Translations under genes and position numbers: made by a program
Shown here: piece after piece, positions 33,950 through 46,616 of the stretch
How positions within the stretch are numbered: the stretch's first letter is position 1
Layout of the letters: each line of letters opens with the position of its first letter
Source: Nemophila menziesii
Taxonomy: Eukaryota; Streptophyta; Magnoliopsida; Boraginales; Hydrophyllaceae
Assembly: GCA_029959085.1 (NCBI GenBank)
Contig: JARWIR010000015.1
Location: 4,401,017-4,465,016, forward strand
Reading direction: 5' to 3'
DNA: 64,000 nucleotides
Notes under the pieces: model-generated
What the model was told of the DNA's origin: nothing
Seen by the model: only the letters and a program-made list of their open reading frames with translations
The model's database searches: none

Positions 33950-34829
33950 TAAGACAAAAGCATTTTATTAAGCCTTATATAATTTAGCCAAGCTAAATAA
34001 TTGATTTCCCTTTTGTTTAATATTTATATTTTCATTTTCAAAATTGGAATTGTAATGTTTAATGATAGTACAGAGAAGGGAGCTAAATATAGATGTGATA
34101 TGTGTTTGTGTAATTAATTTTTGTGTACGGGGTAGATGGGAGTTGATTAATTGGTTGGTGTAAAATGGACCTTGCGAAATAAGTGCCCAGGGCCTCGACA
34201 GGATCGGTGTGGCTCATAAATACTATATGTACAAACATTCACATACTAGAAAAACTAAAAATAATAACGAGATGTATATTTTACATAAACTTTCGAGTTA
34301 ATATGAGAAGATATGTAAAAAGTAAATCAATCAATATGCGACCCCTTCTACACATGAGTATGGCATACGAGCTAGTATGGTTGGATAAAGTAAGAAGATA
34401 ACGATCAATGTAATTAAAAAGTTTCAAATCAAGACGTATGCTTTCAACTTATTGCTCTTATCTGACTTAATTATCCATTAGAGTATGAAATTGATAGGTG
34501 ATGCAACAAAAGGCGACTTTTGCTAGATTTATAACCTTAAAGTACATGTAATATGAAAATTTATTAAGTGAACAGATTATCAAAATGTTGATAGTTTTAA
34601 GGTTGTTAAACTAGTTATTATGACTATGCAAGATTTGTTTTTAGAATTGAGTATAATCCAATGTGTTGTAAAAACTTTTAATTCTTTTAGTTTATAAACG
34701 TTTGATTAAAGAACAGATAGAGAGAAAAAAGTACGGGAAATAAAGAATACAAAAGCTTATTGTGGTTCACTCAATATGACTAATATCCACGTTTAACTCC
34801 AATGAGAGTATCTCTATCAATGTAACATC
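33950..34829. other. 3' flank of the aspartic protease gene
   Basis: The first about 200 bases are probably 3' UTR (T-rich with GTAATGTTT and GTTTGTGTAAT). A 72-codon ORF at 34183-34401 has no recognisable domain. Nothing else can be supported up to the small hAT element. Confidence 0.4.
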
Positions 34830-34997
34830 CAGGGCCGGGCCTTGGTAAAGTCACCAAGGCGGGCTTTAGCCCCAAGTTTTATTTGATAAAAAGGGCTTAG
34901 ATTTTATCAAAACAAAATTTTTATTGTTACAAAAGCGTTCGAAAATAAATCTTGTCTTAGGTAACTAAGCATAGTTTGGTTTCTTGGCCCGACTCTG
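34830..34997. mobile_element. small hAT-type MITE
   Basis: 168 bp with ends CAGGGCCGGGCCTTGG and, on the other strand, CAGAGTCGGGCCAAGA. Flanks GTAACATC and ATAACACC agree at six of eight positions, a plausible decayed 8-bp duplication. The termini resemble those of the larger element at 5575-6927. A caution: the right end overlaps a sequence that could be a decayed copia primer site on the minus strand. Confidence 0.6.
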
Positions 34998-35328
34998 ATA
35001 ACACCTCGAGGTTACAAATCTCAGTACCAATATAAAACAATACAACACATTAACCAAAAGAATATACATCTACTCAGAAGTCTCTAACTTAACAAAAACG
35101 TTGAAAGCTACCGGATGAAGAATCAAGGTGATTCTCGCCTATCACAAGAGATATTACAATCTAGAGGCTAAACTACCACGAATCTAATGCTAAAATCATA
35201 AACCAAAGGTTTCTGATGAACTAGGGTTTGAGAGACGAGAGAGAGCGTGAAGATTTTAAAAGACGGGAGTGAATAAATTAGTCAGCCTCAGTCAATAAAA
35301 GAGGCTATTTATATGAGACAAACACAGG

Positions 35329-35799
35329 CTATGCTGTAGATCTCGGTTTCGGGCGCTAGGCGGTCGACCGGGGCCCAGCGCCTAGGCGGGATTACACGGG
35401 GCCTAGGCGGAATTATACGGTTTTGAATCCCGATTTGTAATTTTGTATATTTAGTATATATATGTAGAAATTATAGCAATTTTAACTATTCAAGTCATAA
35501 AATTCATCTAACAACACTATAGTAAATATAAAATTACTAAAAATTGAGTTATAATATTAACTTAAGAATTCTCGAGAATAAAAAAATAACAGAAAGGTCT
35601 ATACGGGCATGTTTTTCCATTAATCGGCGCCTAGACGACTGCCATTAATCGGTGCCTAGAGGGGCTAGGCACTTATTCCTCGCCGACTAAGGCACTAGAC
35701 AAAAACGCCTAGAATTTTAACTAGGCGTAAGCGGCTGAGAGGGGAGTTGACGCCTACGCGACGCCTAGGCGCGCCTAGGCGGGGAGATCTACATCATAG
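35329..35799. mobile_element. non-autonomous DNA transposon, 8-bp target duplication, GC-rich ends
   Basis: Terminal inverted repeats CTATGCTGTAGATCTC and CTATGATGTAGATCTC (15 of 16 match) flanked by a perfect 8-bp duplication AACACAGG (35321-35328 and 35800-35807). The termini are packed with GCCTAGGCG-type palindromes, while the centre is AT-rich. There is no coding sequence. Duplication size suggests the hAT superfamily, although the terminal bases are not the usual CAG. Confidence 0.8.
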
Positions 35800-35881
35800 A
35801 ACACAGGACGGAAAGTGTACCACGTGTCATCGGGGTCTAAAGGTGTCAAATAACTTGACACAACTTAAACACTTCACATAA

Positions 35882-35883
<2 letters not shown>

Positions 35884-35946
<63 letters not shown>
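35884..35946. repeat. (TA)n microsatellite
   Basis: About 31 uninterrupted TA units. Confidence 0.95.
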
Positions 35947-35949
<3 letters not shown>

Positions 35950-36691
35950 ACACATATATATTCCGCACAATGATTGGATGTTTGAGGGGTAGATCCAACT
36001 ATTATTCGAGGGCCATGGCCCACCACCAATCTAACTCCACTTTGCAAATAATTTAATTGACTATTTAAAAATTATTATCAAATTTTGGTGTCTTTTAACT
36101 TTTTTAGAATTATCCCTTGACTCTTTAATTTTTTAAATTACTTTATTTTTGTTAATAATAAAATATAGGTTATTTTGTATAATAATATAAGGATAGTGTA
36201 GTGTTATTAATTTTAATAATAAAATTTATAGTGTATTTTTTCATAATAAAGAGACTTATATGGTAGGTTTGTAAATTATTTGGATTTATAATGCAATTAA
36301 CTCAGAAACAATTTGAGACCTTATTTTCGAACTTCTATGAATTTCTAATAAAATTTAGTCATGAATGTTTAAGAGTTGATCGATTTATAGCATATAGAAT
36401 AAAATAATGGAATAAATAATTCATAGTTTTAACAATGGGATTTTAATAATTGTTAAAAAATATAGTTTATTGTAATCATGGATCACATTTAAATTCTGTT
36501 TTGCTTAATTTTTTATCCATATTTATTTTTGAATAAATAGTTCAATAATTTATTTTGTTAAGAAATAATATTTTAATAAATTTAATTATATTTGAAAATT
36601 CTTAATTAAAATTAATTAAATTTGAATTGTTAAAAGAATTAGGGTAAATAAATAGTGCATAATACCTAGTAGGTAGTAGTACACATTGTGT

Positions 36692-36722
<31 letters not shown>

Positions 36723-37734
36723 GACAAACACATTGTGTTGTATATGTGCAGAATTGTTGGTGAGATATATAAATCTATTTGAAAAAAAAAAGACGTTTTG
36801 TTTTCTCAAACTGAAATGAAATATATAAATTATATGCAAAGGGTAATACTTCCATCCAATATTGGATGGTCCAATATTTAAATCCTGGCTATGGATTATT
36901 GAAACAAAACACATGTCATTAGATTAATGCGATAGTTACTTTTGCAAGTTTAAAACATAGGGTATGTGTATGAATGTAATTGGTGTAGGATCATCCCATA
37001 TTGATTAGATTAATACAACAGGAATTCTTTTTGTTTTTCTTTTGGTGAAATAAGGTAACATGTGATTAGATTAAGACAACTGAGAAATACGGTTGGATGA
37101 CCTGCATGTATGACATGTGTCAAGACATCCTGGTTAGTGCTAATTAATGAGGTCAACAAATGTTGACTGTATAAATATAGTTGGTCAATGTGTTTGACTC
37201 ATTTTCAGTTCTATCACTAAAAATCCTGATTTTCGTGCATTATCCAACCAAGTATATAGCCAAATCAAATATTTAGTAAAATGCAAACGAAAAATGAATT
37301 TAAATTAAAAATTGTATAATTCAGTAGATTGACTTTCATCAACACCTCTATTTTCATATCCAAACAAAACCAAAATAGCATGTTTCTTTTATTGATATGT
37401 TTCAAAACAAAGACAAAATCGGCATTAAAAACGATTAGATCAACAACCACTCATAATTCTTGCATATCTTATCTCATTTTTTTGTGAATAAAAATTCCAT
37501 ATTATAAAGAGAAGCTTACAATCGAAGCATCCGAAAACAACAAAATGATTTATGCTATTATGTCAACTCGCACGGATCATGTTTTTTCTCTTTCTTTTAT
37601 CCATAAATAATATATACTAATTATAGTTTTCTTATTATGTCTTTATAGAAATATAGTTTTTTTAAGTCAAATTTAAAATTTAAATTAAAGCAAATGGGTA
37701 AATTACAATAAGTTCAGTGGTTATTAGCCAACAC
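35947..37734. other. AT-rich spacer
   Basis: No gene, RNA or transposon end is supported. A short (TA)n run lies at 36692-36718. The ORFs present are short and low in complexity. Confidence 0.4.
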
Positions 37735-40700
37735 CAGTAATATTGAAGTCCGGTCTAAGTAAAGAAGCTAAAAAGGAAAGGGGATGGAAAGCCCAATTAC
37801 AAGGCAAGAGATTGAACATCTCTTGTCGCGCAAGCCAATCAGCTGTCAAGTTTAGTCTCCTACTAATGTGTTAGAAGGAGATTTGTTGTTGCAAAGCAAG
37901 TAGAGTAGTATCCTCAAAAAGTGGTTTCAGAAACTTGTTGTTGTATTTGACTCATGATTGAAGAGACTTCATTACATTTCCACAATTATTTCTAAGAAGG
38001 AAAGTCCGTTGAGCAAAATTTGAAGAGATAAGTAGCGCATTTTGTATTCCCATTAGCTCGGCTTCTTCTGGTGTTTGGGCAACAAAAGTCCACGTGTATC
38101 CATTAAAAAACCGGCCCTGTGAATTACTGAAAATACAAAGCGGCAGTTGCCTTGTTAGTTTTCTTATTATATGGAGCATCAGTGTATATATGAATAAGAT
38201 TTGTATTGTAATTTAGGGTAGGCATTAAAGGATCAAAGTTGTTACTGTTGTTATTTGTAACATGAGTAATGCTATCAGTAACAGTTGTTTCACTTACCAT
38301 GTCACAATTAGATGAAGAATTGGACTGTAAGTTAGCCTCAGAATTCAGATTGTTATATTGATTATATTCATCATAGGCTAAGTAAACTTTTTTAATCGTT
38401 TGAAGGGGCAAAATTTCATGATTTTCAAAGTATTTACTTTTTCTACTTTTCCAAATAAACCCTAAAATCCAGGCTGCCAACTCAACTAGGTTTCTATCAA
38501 GTTCATCTTTAAATTCTTTAAAATTCATAAAGTATTCAAGCCAAACATCAAATCTAGAAATTATAGGAGAACTTGATAAGAAACACATAGGAGATGCAAG
38601 TCAAGTTGCCCTTGAGCTAGGACAACTAAAGAATATATGTTCAGTAGTTTCAATATTCTCATCACAGTGTTTACATAATCCATTTAATGCGCATTTTCTA
38701 GTAAATAGACCATGTTGTGTAGGTAAAGCATCATTTACTGCCTTCCAAAGAAAGATTAAAAACTTTGGAGGTAGCTTGAGATGCCAAAAAAATTCCCAAA
38801 ATTTGTCATTAGTATTGTAGGAAGTAGAAGGTTCAGCACCAGCTATAGCTTCATCGTAGTTAATATTTTTATATATGATGAATTTATAGCATTCTTTTGT
38901 TGTAAGATCACCACTAGTAATGTTCCAACAAGGAGTATCCTCATTGTATAAGACAGGTGTATTTAGAGTAATAATCTCATTAGCAATTTTCCTATCAAAG
39001 TTATCATGAATCAGTTCTTTGTTCCATTGCTTAGTTTAAGTTATTATAAGTTCAGAGACCATTTGTAAATTAGAATTTCGAGAGTTTACAATGGTTTTTG
39101 TGGAAGGTAACCATTCATTATTCCAAATATTAATAGAAGAGCCATTACCTATTGACCATTTAATGTCATTGATGAAAGTATCTCTTCCATGAAGAAGGGA
39201 TTTAAAGCACCATGAAGCGTTAGGATTTACTTTTGCATTAAGAAAATCACTGTTATGAAAGTAAATTCCCTTAAAGATTTTATAGGTAAGCGAATTTTTA
39301 TTATGGCTTATTTTCCAAGCAGTAGAAGCAAGAAGAGCGAGATTTAAAGAGTAGAAGTTTTTAAATCCCATTCCTCCTTCTATTTTAGGCAATTCAAGGT
39401 GTTTTAAACTTTTCCAATGGATTTTCTTTTGACCTCTGTTTCCCACCAGAAAGAGGCTACAATGCTACTAAGAGTATTACAAGTAGCTATAGGAATAAGG
39501 AATAAAGACATAATATACATAGGTATAGATTCAATTATGGCTTTTATAAGAATTTATTTTCCTCCAGTAGATAACAATTTTGTGTTCCAATGGGTAACTT
39601 TATTAATAACTCTATTGACTAGCCATTCAAGGGATTTTATCTTGGATCTTCCCCAATCAGAGGGTAATCCAAAATATTTTCCAAGATCAGTGAGGTGATT
39701 CATCCTTATAAGATTTGTTAACTGAGAAGCAATATTAGTTTGGTGTATTTTTGCTAAAAGTTACACCACTTTTATTAAGATTTATTGATTGCCCTGAAGC
39801 AAATGAGTATTGATTCATAACATCAAGGAATTGTTCAAATTCATCAACATTAGCTTTTAGAAAAATAAGCTGTCATCTGCGAAATGAATATGTGAAATAC
39901 TAGGACAATTTCTAGCAAGTTTAATCCCTTGGATTAGATTTTTATTGATTTTATCTTTCATCAAAGCACTTAAGGCTTGTGTAACAATACAAAAGAGAAA
40001 AGGGGATAGGGGATCCCCTTATCTCAAGCCTTTAGTGGGATTTTTTAAAGCAATAGGGGTTCCATTAAATAGGTAAGAGTATGAGACAGTAGAAATGCAT
40101 TCATGAGTAAGAGTTAGCCATTTTTCAGAAAACCTCATTTTCCTCATTAAATCAATGAGAAAGTCTCATTCTACATTTTCAAAGGCCTTAGAAATATCAG
40201 CTTTTATGGCAACAGTATAGTTTTTAGAATATCTAGCTTTTTTCAAGTAAGTAATAGCTTCATGAGCTATGATTTTATTTTCTTGGATATATCTTCCGGG
40301 AACAAAAGCAGTTTGTTCCTCTGATATAATATTTTTCATAAGTGGTTTAAGTCTTCCCACCATTATACCATCTATAATTTTATAAATGAAATTTGGGCAG
40401 CTGATAGTTCTATAATGACCAATAGAAGCTGGCCCATCAATTTTTGGGATGAGGTTAATAAAAGTTCCATTTAGAGGTGCAAGAGAAATTTTATTATAAA
40501 GAAAGTCCGTTATTATTTCATAAGGTCTATTTTGATGAAGTGCCAATGTTTTTTGTAGAAAAAATCAGAGAAATCGTCAGACCCAGGAGCCTTATTGCTA
40601 CCAAGGTTCCAAACAACTTTTTTTAATTCTTTAAGTGTTACAGGTTTCTCAAGGTTTTTATTCATATCATCGATAAGAATAGGTTGAATTTTTTCTACGA

Positions 40701-41510
40701 CATTTTTATAGTTTCTCTTTCCAACAGTAGTATAAATAGAGTTGAAATAAGATGAAATGATATGAGTTATATCAGAAGGTCCAGTTTTCTAAAGACCTTC
40801 ATCATTCATGAGAGAGGTAATTTTGTTCCTTTTCCTTCTGGATTTAGTAGAGGCATGGTAATAGCTGGTGTTTTTATCACCAAATCTTACCCAAAGAATA
40901 CGACTTCTCTGTTTCCAATATTCTTCCTCTTTGTTCCAGAGATTTTCCAGTTCAGAGTTGATGTTATTAATTTCATCATAGATATCAATAAGTTTAGTAT
41001 CAAAAGATTCAAGTTGTTTGAGTAAGCAATTTATTTGGGCTATATTGTTGATTCTTTTCTCTTTAGCCCAAAGAGTGATAGCACCAGTAGAAGAGTGTAA
41101 TTTCTTACCAAATCTAATAATACCTTTACCAATATTATTTAGATGTGATTTCCATTGAAGAGTAATAATATCAATAATTTCAGGTTCATTATTCCAATCT
41201 TTTCTATAAAAGAATCTTTGAGGTTTTTTGGTATTTTTTACCTCAAAGTTAATAATTAAGGGGCTATGATCAGAATCAAGAGCAGGTAAAATTGTGATCC
41301 AGGAATCTGGGAAGAGGTTATCCCAATTAGGATTTGCAGTACCTCTATCAATTTTCTTTTTAATAAGTTCATTATCCGCTCTTTTGTTACTCCAGGTGTA
41401 ATAGCAACCTTTATAATGTAAATCATGAGTGTTACAAGCATTCATGAAGTTATTAAATTTAAGGAGTTTTTCAGGAAATATAGTTGAATAATTAGGAAAT
41501 TGCAATAAGT
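37735..41510 (-). pseudogene. LINE: endonuclease C-terminus, reverse transcriptase, zinc knuckle, RNase H
   Basis: The longest LINE in the window, lacking ORF1 and most of the endonuclease. In order on the minus strand: endonuclease end with DSDHSPLI and linker (40789-41505); RT fingers with INLIPKIDG and AFVPGRYIQENKIIAHEAI (40166-40546); GDPLSPFLFC preceded by a stop where the family has glutamine (about 40020); the catalytic FADD (about 39870); RT C-terminus with IHWKSLKHLELPKIEGGMGF (39036-39446); zinc knuckle CKHCDENIETTEHIFFSC (about 38640-38690); RNase H start IHIYTDAPYN and later blocks (37952-38588). Several stops and frameshifts make it inactive. It would have encoded the polymerase of an L1-type plant retrotransposon. 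Confidence 0.85.
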
Positions 41511-41699
41511 TATGAACACATGGAAATAATGAATTTACTTATGTTTATTTGGCTAGAATAAAAAATAGAGGTAAAGCCCCTGTGAAGCTTTTGAACTTTC
41601 TCCAAAGTGCACGATATGACCCCGATGTTACGTTTTACTCTTTCTGGCCCTTGATGAACCTATTTTGTTTTACTGTTAGCCTTTTTTCTATTTTTCTGT
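41511..41699. other. spacer between LINE and long-TIR element
   Basis: Short sequence with no ORF. It may hold the outer part of the left end of the next element, whose right counterpart would then be truncated. Confidence 0.3.
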
Positions 41700-43028
41700 C
41701 AGTTGACCATTAGTCAATGCCACTTGGTGCCACGTCACCGACACGTCAGCGCCACGTCACCGCCAACCATCTTCGTCATCATCGTCCTTAACTATGAATT
41801 AAAAAAAACTTTGAAGGTTTGAATCCTTCAAATCATCAACAATGGAGGAAAAAAAAGTATTCAAAGAAAAAAAGTATTAATAGTCCTTTACAAAAAATTA
41901 TTACAACAATTAATTACAAAGAAAAATTCAATACAAAAAAATACAACATCATTAACGGTTCCAATGAGGAAAAATAAAAAGATACAAATTAAAGTATTAA
42001 GTATTCAAAGGAAAAAGAAAAAAAGTATTGATCAGTTTTCTTTTCCGACCTACTCACGAGCTCTGCTGCAAGAAAACCACCGAAGATCTCTGCTGCACAT
42101 GAAGGTTCGAGTTTGCTGGAGGGTTAATCCTCGATGGAAACGGAGGCTGCTGATCGGAGTTTGTGAGGCCGGAGTCGTGCTTCAAGCTCCTAAGTAGATC
42201 GGAGCATTGCCTAGTTATATCTCCAGCTTCTCCACTGGAGCTTCAAACAGAACAAAGAAAGCTCTGGATCTGGCCTTCTAAAGAAGCTCTTCATCTTCTT
42301 TTGCAGGAGCTTCGAGAACTGCCATTGTTACAGATTTGAAGTTCAGAGTGTTCAGATCTTGGACAAATATCGTCACCAGACCTCGAACGCAGCAGATCCA
42401 AGGTTGTCATTCAAATGAACCTGAGCACGAACTCGAAGCCTCACGACCAAGCCTCGTTGGAAGGAGAAATATAGAGCTTTGTGGAGGACTTTGGTTCGCT
42501 TGAGCTTTGCGAACGGGGAAGAGGGTAGATCTGAGAAGAAGGCTGAGCAACATCAGATTTCTTGTCTAGGCGATCTTGATTCTTCTCCGATTTACTTCGA
42601 ACGGGTTTGTGCTTGATATCCATAAGCTAATGTTTAAAGTATATCATATAAAAACCCTTGTGATCAACACAACTAATCCGAAGTAAGGTATGAGCTGGAC
42701 TGAATGAATTATCGAAGGTTACATTGGCTTTTTTTAAATTTAGATAAATCTGGGCTAAGAGTTTGCGAACGAGAATCTTTCTCGATTAGTTGACATCCAA
42801 ATAGTTCTTCAGCAACTACAGGTGAAAGAGAAGAGATTCCTTCATGATTTTCATGTTGAGAACCTGCATTGTTGAGGAGTTTTAAGAGTTTTTTTGTTTT
42901 TTTCCTCCATTTTTGATAATTTGAAGGATTCAAACCTTAACAGTTTTTTTAATTCACAGTTATGGACGATGGTGACGAAGATGGTTGCGGTGACGTGGCG
43001 CCAAGTGGCATTGACTAACGGTCAACTG
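41700..43028. mobile_element. long-TIR (MULE-like) element with gene-like interior
   Basis: Left 41700-41858 and right about 42895-43028 are inverted copies: both start CAGTTGACC and contain GTCAATGCCACTTGG, GAAGATGGTTG/CAACCATCTTC and AAGGTTTGAATCCTTCAAA. The left arm has an extra 23-bp tandem piece (CGACACGTCAGCGCCACGTC). Arms of 130-160 bp suit Mutator-like elements. I could not find a 9-bp target duplication, and the right end touches another repeat, so it may be truncated. The interior (42030-42620) is richer in GC and has ORFs on the minus strand (42441-42623, 42709-42933) with no recognised domain; it may be captured host sequence. Confidence 0.65.
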
Positions 43029-43446
43029 GTCCTAGGCTTACCGATCAGGTCTGGTTCGGTATTTATTTTTCTTGTATTGGAAACCGAACCGGTAAGAAAA
43101 CCAGTATGAACGATTTTGGTCGGTTTTTACCGGTTACGGTCCAGTTTTCACCTTATAACATATATTAAAAAAACTAAAATCTGAGTTAGCGGTCTGGTCG
43201 AGTCCTTAGGCAAGAATTGTTTTTTTAAAGAACCGAACCGATAGCTAGTAGATCGGTCCGGTCCAGTTCATCCCCGCACTGTAGCCCTGGTCTGATTCGG
43301 ATTCTGGAACAGTGGAGTGGTCTAGTTCGAGAAGCCGGTAAGATCTGGTTCGGTTACCAGGTTGAGGACACACGTACAATACTTTATTTAGTTCACATGC
43401 AAGGAGAGAGTTAAATAAATAGATGAAATTTCAACTGAGAAAAAAA
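43029..43446. repeat. GGTTCGGT-rich sequence
   Basis: Many CGGTTCGG/CCGAACCG words (for example about 43050, 43085, 43230, 43350) suggest a decayed small DNA transposon. Boundaries and duplication are not clear. Confidence 0.35.
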
Positions 43447-45927
43447 GAGTTTTTTTTTCCTTTGGCTTTTGATATTAAAGTAATCGGTAATTTGGCACAC
43501 GTTTAAAAGTATTCGCGAGTTTGGCACCTGGGCGGAAGTCAAATTTCCGCCCCTATAAGAAGGGCAGAGTCAACATTACCGCCCTTAGTTAATATAAGGA
43601 TTAGGAAGAGGGGCGGACTCCCGTTATCCGCCTCTAGCACAAAATAAAAAAAATTAATTTTAAACAGGGGCGGCATGTTGACTTCTGCCCCTAGTTCATT
43701 TAGGTGCCGCCAGGAGGGTGGTAAAGACTTATCCGCCCTTAGTACAAAAAATATAAAATAAAGGGGCGGATTTCGGGTTTCCGCCCCTATTCTTTATATC
43801 ATTATCGCTGTAACTGATTAAACCCATTTCGCTGTAACATAACTTTTTAAACACGTCAAAAAAATGACCACGACTCGATCGTCTCTTCATCCGCTAACGC
43901 GTAAGCTAACGGAAATAGTTGATTGTTCGCATCGTACCCAACCGCAATAAGTAGTTTACCGTTATACTTCCCATACAAATAGGTGGCATCAATGCTAACC
44001 ACGGGCATCATATGTTTGAAACCTTCGATATTAGCTCCATATGCCCAAAAAACCATAATGAACGTAGCTCGGTTACCGACCACACTTTTATAATCAAACT
44101 CGTATATTGTTCCTCGGTTAGTGGTTCGTAAAGCATTCAAAAGTTTCAGCAAATCCGTGAACGCACGTTCATGTGTTCCGAATAATTTTTCAAGTACTTT
44201 TTGTTTACCTCTCCATGCCTTACCATACGAAATGAAGTGACCATAGTCCTTATGAATTTGAGTTTGTATCAATCCAATCTTTATAGCTATGTCGGTATTC
44301 ACCATTGCGAATATTTCATCTCTAACAAAATCCGAAGTCAATTGTCGGTGATTTTTCACGAGTATTCCATGATGACACTTATGCTCTTCTAACCTAGTAA
44401 TTGTCCACTCATTACTACTACGACTAAAACTACCTCGAATATAAAATCCACACCCATCTTTAGCATGTACACAAACGTGTGTAACGTATTTATTATTCGC
44501 CCTTTCCGTTTTACACTCCTTGTGATTTTTTAGGTGCCACCTACTAACATCCAACAATAGAGCACGCCTAGAAACGTATCGCTCACCCAACGTAAGATTA
44601 AGTCCTTTCACCATGGAAGATGGTTGACTCTTTTTCCAATCATGACATTCAACATTTTCGCTCATATCAAGAGGACCAAAATTGTATTTTGTTGGATTAG
44701 AACAATCTTCATCTTCATCGTCATCGTCGTCTTTACCACTTTGCTCATTCTCATCGCTAGAAATATGATAACCCTCTTCATCGGATGCCTCCGATTCGGT
44801 CTCACTATCGCTTCCATTTTCACCATCATATCCGCGAATTGTCTCGCGAATCGGCTCAAGAGGTGTGGATGTATTACCGCGCTCATAATTTTTCTTTTGA
44901 AGCTTCTCACGAGAAGTGGACGCTTGAGTTTTACGAATTTCTTTAATGTCGACATAAATCTCGATAGCATGGTATTGCCCGTTCTTCGCCCCACCTATCA
45001 TCGCATTTATCGTGTCCTCCCCTACTACTAAAGCATGAAACCGTGGAGGGTTTGACGAAATCGGTCATCGCCATATCAAATCGAATATAACCTCGTTTTC
45101 ATTCCAATTGCATTTCGCACAAACGGCTTTTTTTAAACCAAGTAAACCAATATCACCTCCGGTCATAAAAGCATTACAATCTCCCCCGTTATACTCAACA
45201 ACGCCATTTCCACTTCGAACAATATCTCCACCATTAAAACATAACCACACGAAATTCATTTTTACCTAAAAACCCAATAAACATCACCTAATCAATACAA
45301 AATCATTAACAATAAATAATAGCAAATCTAAATTACTCAATTTAAGTAGCAAACTCCTATGATTAATTACTCTTATATAAATCAAAAACCTAATTTTTTT
45401 AACTAATAAAACATTTAAATAATAATGAAAAAAGGATAGAATCATTACATCTATTATGAGATGTTCAACTCTTTGATGAAATACTTTAAGAATTTGTGAT
45501 GGTTGTGATTGTAGAAGATCAATGGAGGGGGTGGGTGGGTTGAAAATTTCAGAAATAGGTATTTGGTTAGAGTTGGGGAAGATAAAGGGGGATAAAATAG
45601 GGTAAAAAAATTTCAGTTTTTTTTTTAACTATGGGCGGAGAAGTTGTTACCGCCCTCCTGGCGGCAATTAAATGTACTAGGGGCGTAGATCAACAATCCG
45701 CCCATGCTTAAAATTAATTTTTTTTAAATTTGTTCTAGGGGCGGATAACGGGAGTCCGCCCCTCTACTTAATCCGTAATTTAACTAGGGGCGGTTTTGTT
45801 GACTCTGCCCATCTAAGAGGGGCGGAAATTTGACTTCCGCCCAGGTGCTACTCACGCAATTATTTTACAAAGTGTGCTAAATTCCCAATTACTTTTAAAC
45901 CAAAAGCCAAAGGCAAAAAAAAAACTC
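43447..45927 (-). mobile_element. Mutator-like element (MULE) with about 290-bp TIRs
   Basis: Terminal inverted repeats 43447-43738 and 45633-45927 match over nearly 300 bp. The element is flanked by a perfect 9-bp duplication AGAAAAAAA (43438-43446 and 45928-45936), diagnostic for the Mutator superfamily, though its low complexity makes it weaker evidence than it looks. Inside is a minus-strand transposase lacking its C-terminal half. Each TIR is a chain of GGGGCGG/CCGCCCC palindromes. Confidence 0.88.
43856..45259 (-). pseudogene. truncated MuDR-type transposase
   Basis: The frame begins at 45259 (MNFVWLCFNGGD, the usual start of this family). It meets one in-frame TGA at 45065-45067, probably from CGA, and is then open for 381 codons to 43856. 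After an acidic stretch (EDED near 44710) comes the MuDR DNA-binding region with CKTERANNKYVTHVCVHAKD and the zinc-binding CxxH-like end (44400-44560), then the start of the catalytic MULE domain, VVSIDATYLYGKYNGKLLIA, which supplies the first catalytic aspartate. It stops soon after ADEETIESWSFF, just before the TIR. The second and third catalytic residues and the SWIM zinc finger are missing, so this is an inactive deletion derivative. Confidence 0.88.
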
Positions 45928-45936
45928 AGAAAAAAA

Positions 45937-46608
45937 AGATAGAATCGTGGGGAAGGTATTGGTGAATAGCGTGGACAAGAGAATATGTGGATGATGTTGT
46001 CTCCTCTCAAGTGAGCCATTATATAGTTGTCTGTTAAGTGGGGATGAGTACTTATTTACCTTTTTGTCCATGTTATCTTTTTACATGCTCAATTAGATCT
46101 CAACAAGTACTCTCAATTATGGGGTGTGGGGCGGGGTGGGGGAGTATGGAACCTATAGATCTATATTATATGCATAATAATGTGGAGGATAGATGTTGCT
46201 TTGTTATTTAATTCCTTCAATTTTCCTCTCATGTAGTGTTGCATGGATAATATAATCAATTTGTAACAACATCACACTAAAATTAGGGGAATCTTTTCAC
46301 CTTGGTTACTAGGTTAGTAAGAGATGTCATAGTGTCATAGATAAATGGATCTTTAGCCATATTCGTTGCAAATATTCACAGTGATATGTATACACTTAGG
46401 TTAGATTTTATTATTAGTTTAAAGATATCATTTTGTCATCGTCTATGTGTTATCAACACACATGCATGCTTGAAAATAGTATAAGATCAAAGAATGCAGT
46501 ATAAGATAAAATTGCTCACTCCAGTAGTCATGGCAAATTATAGGACCCACAAAACTCACACGGCATCCCTCCTCGTATACGATGATTTCAGCGCATCACT
46601 TCTTATAC
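45937..46608. other. spacer after the MULE
   Basis: No gene is recognised. The sequence is AT-rich with one G-rich patch (GGGGTGTGGGGCGGGGTGGG near 46119). Confidence 0.4.
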
Positions 46609-46616
46609 GGTAAAAT

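Larger units (their letters stand above)
34998..35946 (-). mobile_element. possible copia-type LTR interrupted by a transposon
   Basis: Read on the minus strand and without the insertion at 35329-35799, the sequence has TCATATAAATAGCC (TATA, plus-strand about 35304-35317), a CTCTCTCTCGTCTCTC leader, and near its end a GTTATCAGAGTC that could be a damaged tRNA-Met primer site. No gag or partner LTR is seen. Tentative. Confidence 0.35.

Noticed and set aside
44624..45031. 135-codon plus-strand ORF, hydrophobic
   Set aside because: Antisense shadow of the MULE transposase.
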